Positions 31,132 to 37,756 of a stretch of DNA of 37,756 nt are shown one piece after another. The notes under the pieces are model-generated. The model saw nothing but the letters and a program-made list of their open reading frames with translations. It did no database searches and was not told the origin of the DNA. The stretch spans positions 1-37,756 of the forward strand of contig JAIESI010000320.1 in assembly GCA_019746135.1 (NCBI GenBank), in the 5' to 3' direction. A program made the position numbers and the translations under genes. The stretch is from Xanthobacteraceae bacterium (GTDB lineage Bacteria; Pseudomonadota; Alphaproteobacteria; Rhizobiales; Xanthobacteraceae). Position 1 is the first letter of the stretch. Each line of letters starts with the position of its first letter.

Positions 31132-31398
31132 ATGACCCAGACCAGCAACCGGTTCTTCGATGAAGCCGCCCGGCTGATGAACGATGCGGCGGGGGTCGCC
31201 CAGGGGGTGCGGCGCGAGTTCGACACGCTCATGCGCACCCAGGCCGAGCGGATCCTCAGCGATCTCGACGTGGTCCGGCGCGACGAGTTCGAGGCCGTCC
31301 GGGAGATGGCCCGCCTCGCCCGCGAGGAAAACGAGGCGCTGAAGGCCCGGATCGCCGCGCTCGAGGCCAAGGCGGCGGGCCCGTCCGCGAGCGGTTAA
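31132..31398 (+). CDS. ubiK: Ubiquinone biosynthesis accessory factor UbiK (BMFP/DUF526)
   Basis: This small 88-residue coiled-coil protein is of the membrane-fusogenic BMFP family. UbiK in E. coli and Salmonella trimerises, binds UbiJ and lipids, and is needed for efficient aerobic ubiquinone synthesis. The N-terminal half has an amphipathic helix (FFDEAARLMNDAAGVAQGVRR) and the C-terminal half the coiled coil VVRRDEFEAVREMARLAREE...LKARIAALEAK. ATG 31132 has CGGAG seven bases upstream; a longer frame from 30904 has no support. It is divergent from the hydrolase gene and followed by a 173-base gap with the rplY promoter. Confidence 0.9.
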   Translation: MTQTSNRFFDEAARLMNDAAGVAQGVRREFDTLMRTQAERILSDLDVVRRDEFEAVREMARLAREENEALKARIAALEAKAAGPSASG

Positions 31399-31450
31399 CG
31401 GGCCTTCCCGGTCGCAGGGCCGAACCGCCGGCCGATTTTGGCCGGTTTCC

Positions 31451-31479
31451 TTGTTTTTGACGCCCGGCGCGGCTATACA
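31451..31479 (+). promoter_or_regulatory. Putative rplY promoter
   Basis: TTGTTT (31451-31456), 17 bases, TATACA (31474-31479). A start near 31485 would give an 87-base leader containing the hairpin at 31484-31526. Confidence 0.5.
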
Positions 31480-31483
31480 GCCG

Positions 31484-31526
31484 CCGGTTCGCGGCTCCAG
31501 CACCCCTGGAGGCATGCCGCGACCGG
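31484..31526 (+). promoter_or_regulatory. Structured leader hairpin before rplY
   Basis: CCGGT-T-CGCGG (31484-31494) pairs with CCGCG-ACCGG (31517-31526), with one bulged T. It continues into CTCCAG/CTGGAG (31495-31500 and 31506-31511) closing a CACCC loop, with a 5-base bulge GCATG. No U-run follows, so it is a leader structure rather than a terminator. Autoregulation by L25 is a possibility only. Confidence 0.45.
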
Positions 31527-31571
31527 AAAACCCAGCAAATTCAAAGCTGAAACACCTCGAAAGGTTTAGTC

Positions 31572-32327
31572 ATGGCGACCGTCAAGGAAATCAAGGCGAC
31601 GGCGCGTCCGCGGGCAGGCAAGGGGGCCGCCCGCTCGGAACGTCGCGCTGGAAAAGTGCCCGGTGTTATCTACGGCGATAACAAGCCCCCCCTCACCATC
31701 TCGCTCGACTACAGCGACCTGCGGCAGAAGATCTATGCCGGCCGGTTCCTGGCCACGGTGTACGACCTCGATCTCGACGGGCAGAAGCACCGCGTGATCC
31801 CGCGCGACTTCCAGCTCGATCCGGTGCGCGACAATCCGCTGCATGTCGACTTCATGCGGATCGGCGCGGGCGCGACCATCCGCGTCGCCATTCCGGTGCA
31901 CGTCACCGGCGCCGACAAGTCGCCGGGCGTGAAGCGCGGCGGCACGGTCAACATGGCCGCCCACACCATCGAAGTCATGGTGAAGCCGGAGGAGATCCCG
32001 GAGCACATCGAGGTCGACATCTCCGAACTCGAGATCAGCCACTCGAAGCACCTGAGCGACGTGAAATTGCCGGCGGGCGTGAAGCCGGTGTCGCGCTTCG
32101 ACCTGACCCTGGTCACGGTCGTGCCGCCGTCGGGCTACCTCGAAGAGCAGCGTCAGGCCGCCGAGGCTGCCGCTGCTGCGGCGACGGCCGCTGCGGCCGC
32201 GACCGAAGCCGGTGCAGCTCCTGCCGAGGGCGCTGCTGCCGCTCCGGCTGCCGGCGCCGCTCCTGCCGCGGGTGCTGCTCCCGCCGCGGGTGCTCCGGCC
32301 GGCGGTGCTGCCGCGCCGAAGAAGTAA
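31572..32327 (+). CDS. rplY: 50S ribosomal protein L25 (general stress protein CTC form)
   Basis: L25 binds 5S rRNA in the large subunit. This is the long TL5/CTC form. The N-terminal 5S-binding domain (about 1-95) has ATARPRAGKGAARSERRAGKVPGVIYG, FLATVYDLDLDGQKHRVIPRD and NPLHVDFMRI. A C-terminal beta domain (about 98-185) carries GVKRGGTVNMAAHTIEVMV, IPEHIEVDISELEI and VSRFDLTLVTVVPP. Residues about 190-251 are an Ala/Pro/Gly-rich low-complexity tail ending PKK, built from AAPAAG-like repeats and probably disordered. ATG 31572 has AAGG upstream. It is followed by three tandem hairpin units and pth, a common rplY-pth-ychF order. Confidence 0.95.
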   Translation: MATVKEIKATARPRAGKGAARSERRAGKVPGVIYGDNKPPLTISLDYSDLRQKIYAGRFLATVYDLDLDGQKHRVIPRDFQLDPVRDNPLHVDFMRIGAGATIRVAIPVHVTGADKSPGVKRGGTVNMAAHTIEVMVKPEEIPEHIEVDISELEISHSKHLSDVKLPAGVKPVSRFDLTLVTVVPPSGYLEEQRQAAEAAAAAATAAAAATEAGAAPAEGAAAAPAAGAAPAAGAAPAAGAPAGGAAAPKK

Positions 32328-32328
32328 C

Positions 32329-32457
32329 GCAAGCGAGCCTGACCTGGCTTTCCGGGTCAGGCTCCAAACGGGCAAGCGAGCCTGGCACGGACTGCCGGGC
32401 CAGGCTCCAAACGGGCAAGCGAGCCTGGTCCGGACTGCCGGGCCAGGCTCCAATTGG
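32329..32457 (+). repeat. Three tandem 43-bp hairpin units between rplY and pth
   Basis: Units start at 32329, 32372 and 32415 with exact 43-base period. Each is GCAAGC + a 13-bp stem beginning GAGCCTG + a 4-base loop (CTTT, ACTG, ACTG) + the returning arm ending CAGGCTC + CAAACGG or CAATTGG. At stem position 8 unit 1 has A-T while units 2 and 3 have G-C. The loop differs, and unit 2 has one A/G mismatch. The block begins two bases after the rplY stop and ends 11 bases before pth. Confidence 0.9.
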
Positions 32458-32467
32458 ATAGTCGGGC

Positions 32468-33076
32468 ATGCTGCTTTTCGTCGGGCTCGGAAATCCCGGC
32501 GCGAAACATGCCGGCCACCGCCACAACGTCGGCTTCATGGTTGTCGAGGCCATCGCCAAGCGCCACGGCTTGCCGCCGTGGCGCAGGCGTTTCCAGGGCG
32601 TCGCGACCGAGGGGCCGATCGGCGGCGAGCGGGTGCAGCTTCTGCTGCCCGGCACCTACATGAACGAGTCGGGGCGCGCGGTCGGCGAGGCGATGCATTT
32701 CTACAAGCTCGACGTTTCCCAGGTCGTGGTGTTTCACGATGAGCTCGACCTGCCGCCGGCCAAGGTGCGGGTGAAGGCGGGCGGCGGGATCGCCGGGCAC
32801 AACGGGCTTCGCTCGGTCACCGAGCACATCGGCAACGACTACCGGCGGGTGCGGATCGGCATCGGCCATCCCGGCGTGAAGGAGCTGGTGCACGGCTATG
32901 TGCTGAGCGACTTCGCCAAAAGCGAACGGCCGTGGGTCGAGGCGCTGATCGACATCATCGCCGACAACGCGGATCTGCTGGCGCGCGGTCAGGATTCGAC
33001 GTTTCAGAACAAGGTGCACCTGGCGATGGACGCCAAGGGCTTCGGCCCCGAGGTCGATGGCAAGGGCGCAAAGTAA
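32468..33076 (+). CDS. pth: Peptidyl-tRNA hydrolase
   Basis: Pth frees tRNA from peptidyl-tRNA dropped by stalled ribosomes and is essential in most bacteria. The 202 residues hold GLGNPG (6-11), catalytic His19 in HRHNVGF, Asn66 in TYMNESG, Asp91 in [15 protein letters not shown] and Asn112 in AGHNGLRS, all the known active-site positions. Length is the usual 190-200. ATG 32468 is the only reasonable start; the ribosome-binding site is weak (GTCGGGC). It lies downstream of rplY and three hairpins, and 22 bases before ychF. Confidence 0.97.
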   Translation: MLLFVGLGNPGAKHAGHRHNVGFMVVEAIAKRHGLPPWRRRFQGVATEGPIGGERVQLLLPGTYMNESGRAVGEAMHFYKLDVSQVVVFHDELDLPPAKVRVKAGGGIAGHNGLRSVTEHIGNDYRRVRIGIGHPGVKELVHGYVLSDFAKSERPWVEALIDIIADNADLLARGQDSTFQNKVHLAMDAKGFGPEVDGKGAK

Positions 33077-33098
33077 CGACGGATAGGCAAGAGAAATC

Positions 33099-34205
33099 AT
33101 GGGTTTCAAATGCGGCATCGTCGGCATGCCGAACGTCGGCAAGTCGACGCTCTTCAATGCATTGACGCAGACGGCGGCGGCGCAGGCGGCGAACTATCCG
33201 TTCTGCACCATCGAGCCGAACGTCGGCGAGGTGGCGGTGCCCGATCCGCGGCTCGAGGTGCTGGCAAAGCTTGCCGGGTCCGCGGAGATACTGCCGACGC
33301 GGCTGTCGTTCGTCGATATCGCCGGGCTGGTGAAGGGCGCGTCGAAGGGCGAGGGGCTCGGCAATCAGTTCCTCGCCAACATCCGCGAGGTCGATGCCAT
33401 CGCCCATGTCGTGCGCTGCTTCAAGGACGATGACGTCACCCACGTCGAGGGCCGCATCGATCCGACCGCCGACATCGAGACCATCGAGACCGAGCTGATG
33501 CTCGCCGACCTCGACAGCCTGGAGAAGCGCGTCGACAACCTCGAGAAGAAGGCCAAGGGGCAGGGCGAGGAAGCGAAAGAAGCCAAGGAAATGCTCGAGC
33601 TGATCAAGGCTGCGTTGAAGCTCCTGCGCGACGGCAAGCCCGCGCGCTTCGTTGAACGCAAGCCTGAGCAGGAGAACATGTTTCACCAGCTCGGCCTCCT
33701 GACCTCCTTGCCGGTTCTTTATGTCTGCAACGTCGAGGAAAGCTCGGCCGCGACCGGCAACGAGCTGTCGCAGAAGGTCGAGGCGCGGGCCAAGGCCGAG
33801 GGCGCAGGCTGCGTGGTGATCTCGGCCAAGATCGAATCGGAGATCGCGGCGCTGCCGGCCGAGGAGCGGGAGCATTTCCTCGCCGATCTCGGCCTGCAGG
33901 AAACCGGCCTCGACCGGCTGATCCGCGCCGGCTACGACCTCCTGCATCTCGTGACCTACTTCACCGCGGGCCCGAAGGAGGCGCGCGCCTGGACCATCAC
34001 CAAGGGCACCAAGGGCCCGCAGGCCGCGGGCGTGATCCACACCGACTTCGAGCGCGGCTTCATCCGCGCCGAGACGATCTCGTTTGACGACTATGTGAAG
34101 TACGGCGGCGAGGCCGGCGCCCGTGATGCGGGCCGCTTGCGGCTGGAAGGCAAGGAATACGTCGTCGCCGACGGCGACGTGATGCACTTCCGCTTCGCGA
34201 CGTAG
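33099..34205 (+). CDS. ychF: Redox-regulated ATPase YchF (Obg family)
   Basis: YchF/OLA1 is an Obg-family P-loop protein that prefers ATP over GTP, binds ribosomes and influences stress responses. The 368 residues show G1 GMPNVGKST (9-17), [11 protein letters not shown]3 [20 protein letters not shown] (73-92) and the altered G4 motif NVEES in place of NKxD, which explains ATP preference. A coiled-coil segment lies at about 145-175 and the C-terminal TGS domain follows ([38 protein letters not shown]). ATG 33099 has AAGAG upstream. It is placed after pth as in many bacteria. Confidence 0.97.
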   Translation: MGFKCGIVGMPNVGKSTLFNALTQTAAAQAANYPFCTIEPNVGEVAVPDPRLEVLAKLAGSAEILPTRLSFVDIAGLVKGASKGEGLGNQFLANIREVDAIAHVVRCFKDDDVTHVEGRIDPTADIETIETELMLADLDSLEKRVDNLEKKAKGQGEEAKEAKEMLELIKAALKLLRDGKPARFVERKPEQENMFHQLGLLTSLPVLYVCNVEESSAATGNELSQKVEARAKAEGAGCVVISAKIESEIAALPAEEREHFLADLGLQETGLDRLIRAGYDLLHLVTYFTAGPKEARAWTITKGTKGPQAAGVIHTDFERGFIRAETISFDDYVKYGGEAGARDAGRLRLEGKEYVVADGDVMHFRFAT

Positions 34206-34238
34206 GCCGCTTCAAATCCCTTTCGGTCGTAGTCCGTT

Positions 34239-34401
34239 GTAGGGTGGGCCAAGGCGCGTCAGCGCCGGGCCCACGCATTCTTGCCCGGCGCGAAGACGTG
34301 GGCACGCCGCGGAGCCTGTCATCGGGCCGCGCCATAGCGCGTCGAAGACGCGCGTAAACGCGCTGGCGGCGCGGACCCGTTGGCGGCTTTGCCCACCCTA
34401 C
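34239..34401. repeat. Mosaic palindromic element with 11-bp terminal inverted repeats
   Basis: The ends are GTAGGGTGGGC (34239-34249) and GCCCACCCTAC (34391-34401). Inside are hairpins GCGCCGGGC/GCCCGGCGC (34262-34270 with 34283-34291) and GCGCGTC-GAA-GACGCGC near 34337-34353. No ORF is present. It fills the gap between the convergent ychF and DUF4282 genes and looks like a small non-autonomous repeat. Confidence 0.8.
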
Positions 34402-34435
34402 GCTTTCTCGGGCTGATGGAGGACGACGTCCGCAG

Positions 34436-34726
34436 CTAAATCTCCCCGCGCCCGCGCAGCGCGCCGAGATGCTCGTTGATGCGGAAGACGATCAGGATGA
34501 ACTCCGAGGCGATGCGGGCGAAGATCACCCCGCAGCCCACGCCGAGGATGGCGGCGAGCAGCATCAGGATGCCGGCGCCGGGGTTGGCGGTCATCATCTT
34601 GAATGCGGAGGCGATGCCGGACAGCCCGAACAGGATGACAATGCCGACGGCGAGCCAGAAGAACAGCTTGATAATCGATGGCGTGACAAAGCGCTCCCAC
34701 TGAAACAGGTCTCTGAAGCTGAACAT
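34436..34726 (-). CDS. DUF4282 small membrane protein
   Basis: This 96-residue protein starts MFSFRDLFQWERFVTPSIIKLFFW and has two long hydrophobic helices (about 18-42 and 52-80), the DUF4282 layout. The C-terminus RINEHLGALRGRGEI is charged and probably cytoplasmic. ATG 34726 has an excellent AGGAGG site. It is convergent with ychF (a repeat element lies between) and divergent from the MaoC genes. No biochemical role is known for the family. Confidence 0.88.
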   Translation of the reverse strand: MFSFRDLFQWERFVTPSIIKLFFWLAVGIVILFGLSGIASAFKMMTANPGAGILMLLAAILGVGCGVIFARIASEFILIVFRINEHLGALRGRGEI

Positions 34727-34881
34727 AAATCCTCCTGTCGCCCGGGAAGCTTCTACCGCAAATCTAGCAATTCCGAACGATCATGTCCGATTCGCGCCGT
34801 TATTGCGGCGGCAACAACGGGACAGCGTCGCTTGTGGATGATAGAAGCGGCAGGTCTGTCCCAGTCGGAAATCCAGCCCCG

Positions 34882-35343
34882 GTGTCCAAGCTTTATTTCG
34901 AGGATTTCGCCCCCGGCCGCGTGTTCAAGCATGGGCCGCGCCGCGTGCCGCGCGAGGAGATGATCGGCTTTGCCGCCGAATTTGATCCACAGCCGATGCA
35001 CCTCGACGAGGCGGCGGCGAAGGACACCATGATGCGGGGCTTGAGCGCGTCGGGCTGGTACGCGTGCTGCATCCTGATGCGGATGTCGGTCGATGCTTTC
35101 GTCGGCCGGTCCGCCTCGATGGGCGCGCCGGGCGTCGACGAGGTGAGGTGGCTCGAGCCGATCCGCCCCGACGACGACTTGCACCTGCGCGCCACGGTCG
35201 CCGACGCACGCGTTTCAAAGAGCCGGCCCGACATGGGCTTCGTCAAGCTCGACTTCGAGATCTTCAACGACTCCGGCGCGCGGGTGATGACGCTTGCCAC
35301 CTCGCTGATGATGGAGCGGCGGCGCGCCGCGCCCGTGCCATGA
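34882..35343 (+). CDS. MaoC-like hot-dog dehydratase, first of a pair
   Basis: This protein of about 153 residues has the MaoC/R-specific enoyl-CoA hydratase hot-dog fold: YFEDFAPGRVFKHGPRRVPREEMIGFAAEFDPQPMHLDEAAA, with the catalytic-type pair Asp35 and His40 (D-x4-H). The helix region LSASGWYACCILMRM follows, then VRWLEPIRPDDDLHLRATV and SRPDMGFVKLDFEIFN. GTG 34882 is chosen because similarity begins at SKLYFEDF; ATG 34783 would add 33 unconserved residues. Its stop overlaps the next MaoC gene by four bases. Such pairs may act as a heterodimer. The acyl-CoA or other substrate is unknown. Confidence 0.85.
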   Translation: MSKLYFEDFAPGRVFKHGPRRVPREEMIGFAAEFDPQPMHLDEAAAKDTMMRGLSASGWYACCILMRMSVDAFVGRSASMGAPGVDEVRWLEPIRPDDDLHLRATVADARVSKSRPDMGFVKLDFEIFNDSGARVMTLATSLMMERRRAAPVP

Positions 35344-35828
35344 AGTTCTTCGAGGATATCGCCATCGGCGAGCGCGCTGAGCTTGGCGTGCACACGTTCA
35401 CGGCCGACGACATCAAGCGGTTCGCGCGCAAATACGATCCGCAGCCGTTTCACCTTGACGAAGCGGCGGCGGCGCGCTCGCACTTCGGCGCGCTCTGCGC
35501 TTCGGGCTGGCACACGGCGTCGGTCTGGATGCGGCTGATGGTGGACCATCAGCGCCGCGAGGACGAGGCGCGGCGCGGCCGCGGCGAGGCGGTGGCGTCG
35601 CTCGGGCCGTCGCCGGGCTTCCGCGAATTGAAATGGCTCAAGCCGGTCTATGCCGGCGACACCGTCACCTATTCGACCGAAATCGTCGACAAGCGCGCTT
35701 CCAACAGCCGCCCCGGTTGGGGTTTAATGTCGATCCGCAATACGGGCGTCAACCAGAAGGGGGAGCCGGTGATCTCCTTCGTCAGCGTGGCGTTCATCGA
35801 GCGCCGCACCGCCAAAGCCACCGCATGA
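35340..35828 (+). CDS. MaoC-like hot-dog dehydratase, second of a pair
   Basis: This 162-residue hot-dog protein is closely similar in plan to its upstream neighbour: MKFFEDIAIGERAELGVHTF, FARKYDPQPFHLDEAAAARSHFG (Asp33, His38), LCASGWHTASVWMRLMV, LKWLKPVYAGDTVTYSTEI and SNSRPGWGLMSIRNTGVNQKG. The ATG is fused to the upstream TGA (ATGA), and its own stop overlaps the MFS start (ATGA) in the same way, so all three proteins are translated as a coupled set. The D-x4-H dyad is kept, so hydratase activity is plausible in both partners. Confidence 0.88.
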   Translation: MKFFEDIAIGERAELGVHTFTADDIKRFARKYDPQPFHLDEAAAARSHFGALCASGWHTASVWMRLMVDHQRREDEARRGRGEAVASLGPSPGFRELKWLKPVYAGDTVTYSTEIVDKRASNSRPGWGLMSIRNTGVNQKGEPVISFVSVAFIERRTAKATA

Positions 35829-37054
35829 GCGCGGCAGGCCAGGCGGCGGGCGATGCGTCCGGCGCGGCCGTGGCCAAAGCAGACGAGCGCCGCGCACTCG
35901 GCGTCGCCTCCGGCGCCCATGTGCTGCACGACGGCTACACCGACCTGATCTACGTGATGCTGCCGTTGTGGCAGGCCGAGTTCGGCATCGGCTACGCGGC
36001 GCTCGGGCTGCTCCGCACCTGCTACTCCGGCACGATGGCGAGCCTGCAAATTCCCTCTGCGTTCCTTTCGGAGCGGCTCGGCGTGCCGCTGGTGCTGGCA
36101 GCGGGCACGGCGTTGTCCGGGATCGGCTATCTGGTCGCGGGTGCGAGCGTGGGCTTCTGGACGCTGGTGATCGCGCTCCTGATCGGCGGCGTGGGGTCCA
36201 GCACGCAGCATCCCCTGGCGTCGGCGCTGGTCGCGCGCGCCTATGCCGGGCCGCGGGCGATGAAGGCGCTCGGCACCTACAATTTTGCGGGCGACATCGG
36301 CAAGATGTCGGTGCCGGCGCTCGCTTCGCTGATGCTGGTGGTTCTGCCGTGGCAGCCGACCGTCGCGTTCATCGGCATGCTCGGCATCGTGGTGGCGGTT
36401 GCGATCTACGTCCTTGCGCCGCGGTTTCCGGCGGATGTTCCGGCATCGCCCGCGGGCGAAGCCAAGGCCGAGGCGATCGCCGCGAGCGCACCCAGGAGCC
36501 GCACCGGCTTTCCGCTGCTGCTCGCCATCGGCATGGTCGACAGCGCCACCCGCATGGGCTTCCTGATCTTCCTGCCGTTCATCCTGATCGCCAAGGGCGC
36601 GAGCCTGCCGACGGTGGGCCTCGCGCTGACGCTGGTGTTCGCCGGTGGCGCCGTCGGCAAGCTCGTCTGCGCCTTCATCGGTGCGCGCATCGGCGTGATC
36701 GGCACGGTGTGCCTGACCGAGGGCCTGACCACGCTCGGCATCCTCTCGCTGCTGCCCTTGCCGCTCGAAGCGGCGCTCATCGTGCTGCCGGTGATCGGCA
36801 TCATGCTCAACGGCACGTCGTCGGTGCTGTACGGCTCGGTGCCGGAGCTGGTGGAGCCGGCCAGGCGCACGCGGATGTTCGGCATCTTCTACACCGGCAC
36901 GATCGGCGCCGGCGCGGTGTCGCCGGCGCTTTACGGTCTGGTCGGCGATGCGACCAGCCCGCAGACCGCGCTGATGGTCGTTGCCGGCGTGTGTCTGCTG
37001 ACGCTGCCGCTCGCGCTCGTGCTCCGCCCCGCGCTGCCCGCTTCCGCGCGCTGA
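35825..37054 (+). CDS. MFS permease, fosmidomycin-resistance-like (Fsr type)
   Basis: This 409-residue major-facilitator permease has twelve predicted helices. After a hydrophilic start it reads HDGYTDLIYVMLPLWQAEFGIGYAALGLLRTCYSGTMASLQ, a pattern of the Fsr-like branch. Other parts are GGVGSSTQHPLASALVARAY, a central loop of about 30 residues (PADVPASPAGEAKAEAIA), and SSVLYGSVPELVEPARRTRMFGIFYTG in the second half. The start overlaps the MaoC stop by four bases. Fsr-type permeases export varied small molecules; linkage to two MaoC dehydratases suggests handling of an organic acid or acyl product, but this is only inference. The gene ends before a truncated repeat at 37059. Confidence 0.87.
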   Translation: MSAAGQAAGDASGAAVAKADERRALGVASGAHVLHDGYTDLIYVMLPLWQAEFGIGYAALGLLRTCYSGTMASLQIPSAFLSERLGVPLVLAAGTALSGIGYLVAGASVGFWTLVIALLIGGVGSSTQHPLASALVARAYAGPRAMKALGTYNFAGDIGKMSVPALASLMLVVLPWQPTVAFIGMLGIVVAVAIYVLAPRFPADVPASPAGEAKAEAIAASAPRSRTGFPLLLAIGMVDSATRMGFLIFLPFILIAKGASLPTVGLALTLVFAGGAVGKLVCAFIGARIGVIGTVCLTEGLTTLGILSLLPLPLEAALIVLPVIGIMLNGTSSVLYGSVPELVEPARRTRMFGIFYTGTIGAGAVSPALYGLVGDATSPQTALMVVAGVCLLTLPLALVLRPALPASAR

Positions 37055-37058
37055 CCTA

Positions 37059-37099
37059 GGGCATGATCCCGAAAAGCCTGTCCCGCACCTGATGCGGGA
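37059..37099. repeat. Truncated palindromic repeat with hairpin
   Basis: GGGCATGATCCCGAAAAG (37059-37076) is identical to the left half of the repeat at 1722, but its right half is missing. A different hairpin, TCCCGCA-CCTGA-TGCGGGA (37081-37099), follows directly and may stop the MFS transcript. The remainder of the gap to 37323 shows nothing recognisable. Confidence 0.8.
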
Positions 37100-37323
37100 T
37101 GTGAGTTGGATCAGGCCTCAGGGTGTGTACTCACGGGTTGATGTCCGTTTCACTCCGAAAGCGACACAATAGCTGCGCGGAACCGAATGACGCGATGTGC
37201 CAGAAGCCGACAAGACAGCACCCAAGACCATCAACCATCCCGTTACAATCCCAGTACCGCAATTAACTGGGCGCTAGGTGGATCGACCTAAGACGAAGCG
37301 ACACAACCCGGCGACGCAGCAAC

Positions 37324-37686
37324 ATGACCCGCTTCGCAAGATATATGAGTGATCTGGTCTTGGCTTCACGGCCGTCAGCAATGGGTGCGATTGTCATTTC
37401 GCTCGGTCTGCTGTCGTTGTCAGTCAACGCGGCTGTTAGGGAGCTTACCGTAGTGTCGTCTCAAATTATCTGGGGCGATGGGGTCGATTTGGACAAGATC
37501 GATTGCTTAACGCTGAATAAAAAGATCGGAAACCACATCTTCAAGATCGATCATTCAGACGACCCGAAAACGTTGGAAATCTTGCGCGATAAATTTCCAA
37601 ACAAAAGGATTTCGACTGACTTCGACTCGTGCGCCTACGTGCTCACATTCGTCGTTGTGGTGGCAGACACACGCGCGGTCAAATGA
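37324..37686 (+). CDS. Hypothetical protein, AT-richer orphan
   Basis: This 120-residue product has a hydrophobic stretch MGAIVISLGLLSLSVNAAV near residues 20-38, either a signal peptide or a membrane anchor. A polar part follows (VDLDKIDCLTLNKKIGNHIF, DDPKTLEILRDKFPNKRI), then a hydrophobic end with a Cys (FDSCAYVLTFVVVVADTRAVK). No family is recognised. Codon use is visibly AT-richer, with more Lys, Asn and Ile, than every other gene here, which hints at recent transfer. There is no good ribosome-binding site at ATG 37324, and ATG 37348 is an alternative. It may be a real small exported protein or a non-coding frame. Confidence 0.45.
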   Translation: MTRFARYMSDLVLASRPSAMGAIVISLGLLSLSVNAAVRELTVVSSQIIWGDGVDLDKIDCLTLNKKIGNHIFKIDHSDDPKTLEILRDKFPNKRISTDFDSCAYVLTFVVVVADTRAVK

Positions 37687-37756
37687 GGTGGCCCCGGTTA
37701 TCTGAACAGATTTTCCGCGTCGTTAAGTGGAGCCTCTGCCGTGGTTAGGCTGCCAA

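Noticed and set aside
32329..32457. CRISPR array
   Set aside because: The 43-base units are directly adjacent with no variable spacers and no cas genes; each unit is a hairpin.
32955..34187. 410-residue minus-strand frame
   Set aside because: Antisense to ychF and the end of pth, both with complete motifs.

Overview
The window reads as chromosomal DNA from a high-GC alphaproteobacterium of the Hyphomicrobiales (Rhizobiales), probably close to Bradyrhizobium, Rhodopseudomonas or Xanthobacteraceae. This is inferred from the HrcA/CIRCE-controlled groESL, the ilvE-petP-petR-kinase cluster, the families of small palindromic repeats, the Omp25/31-type porins and the gene content. No rRNA or tRNA gene, prophage, IS transposase or CRISPR array was seen. 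Nearly all of it is housekeeping DNA, with a few accessory insertions.

Layout. 1-845: start of groL, groS, a CIRCE operator and a sigma70-like promoter on the minus strand. 846-3550: a lipoprotein, an ArsC-fold reductase and a phosphate-uptake pair (DUF47 accessory protein plus Pit permease). 3575-6063: three minus-strand outer-membrane beta-barrel genes with hairpin terminators. 6390-11426: uvrC, an amidohydrolase, then pgsA-moaD-moaE. 11480-14201: a secreted beta-propeller protein, a DUF1460 protein and a PrmB-type methyltransferase. 14363-18153: ilvE divergent from petP-petR-histidine kinase. 18180-23344: cupin, TetR-like protein, proC, YbjN-domain protein, prs and a lipoprotein. 23602-29787: pgeF, the DUF185 methyltransferase and lgt, all minus strand, split by a tetR/ABC-exporter cassette (24490-27669). 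29870-34205: secreted hydrolase, ubiK, rplY, pth and ychF. 34436-37054: DUF4282 protein, two overlapping MaoC genes and an MFS permease. 37324-37686: an AT-richer orphan gene.

How genes work together. groES and groEL form the chaperonin. The DUF47 protein and Pit form a low-affinity phosphate uptake unit. MoaD and MoaE form molybdopterin synthase. PetP, PetR and the kinase form a regulatory cluster. RplY, Pth and YchF form the usual translation-associated cluster. The TetR protein very probably controls the divergent three-gene ABC exporter through a palindrome between them.

The most interesting non-coding signals are: three tandem 43-bp units, each folding into a 13-bp hairpin, between rplY and pth, with one compensatory base-pair change; a bulged hairpin in the rplY leader; a perfect inverted repeat centred on the petP start codon; and REPIN-like paired palindromes sharing GTCAT...ATCCA ends. 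These are readings of the sequence; no search or folding program was run.
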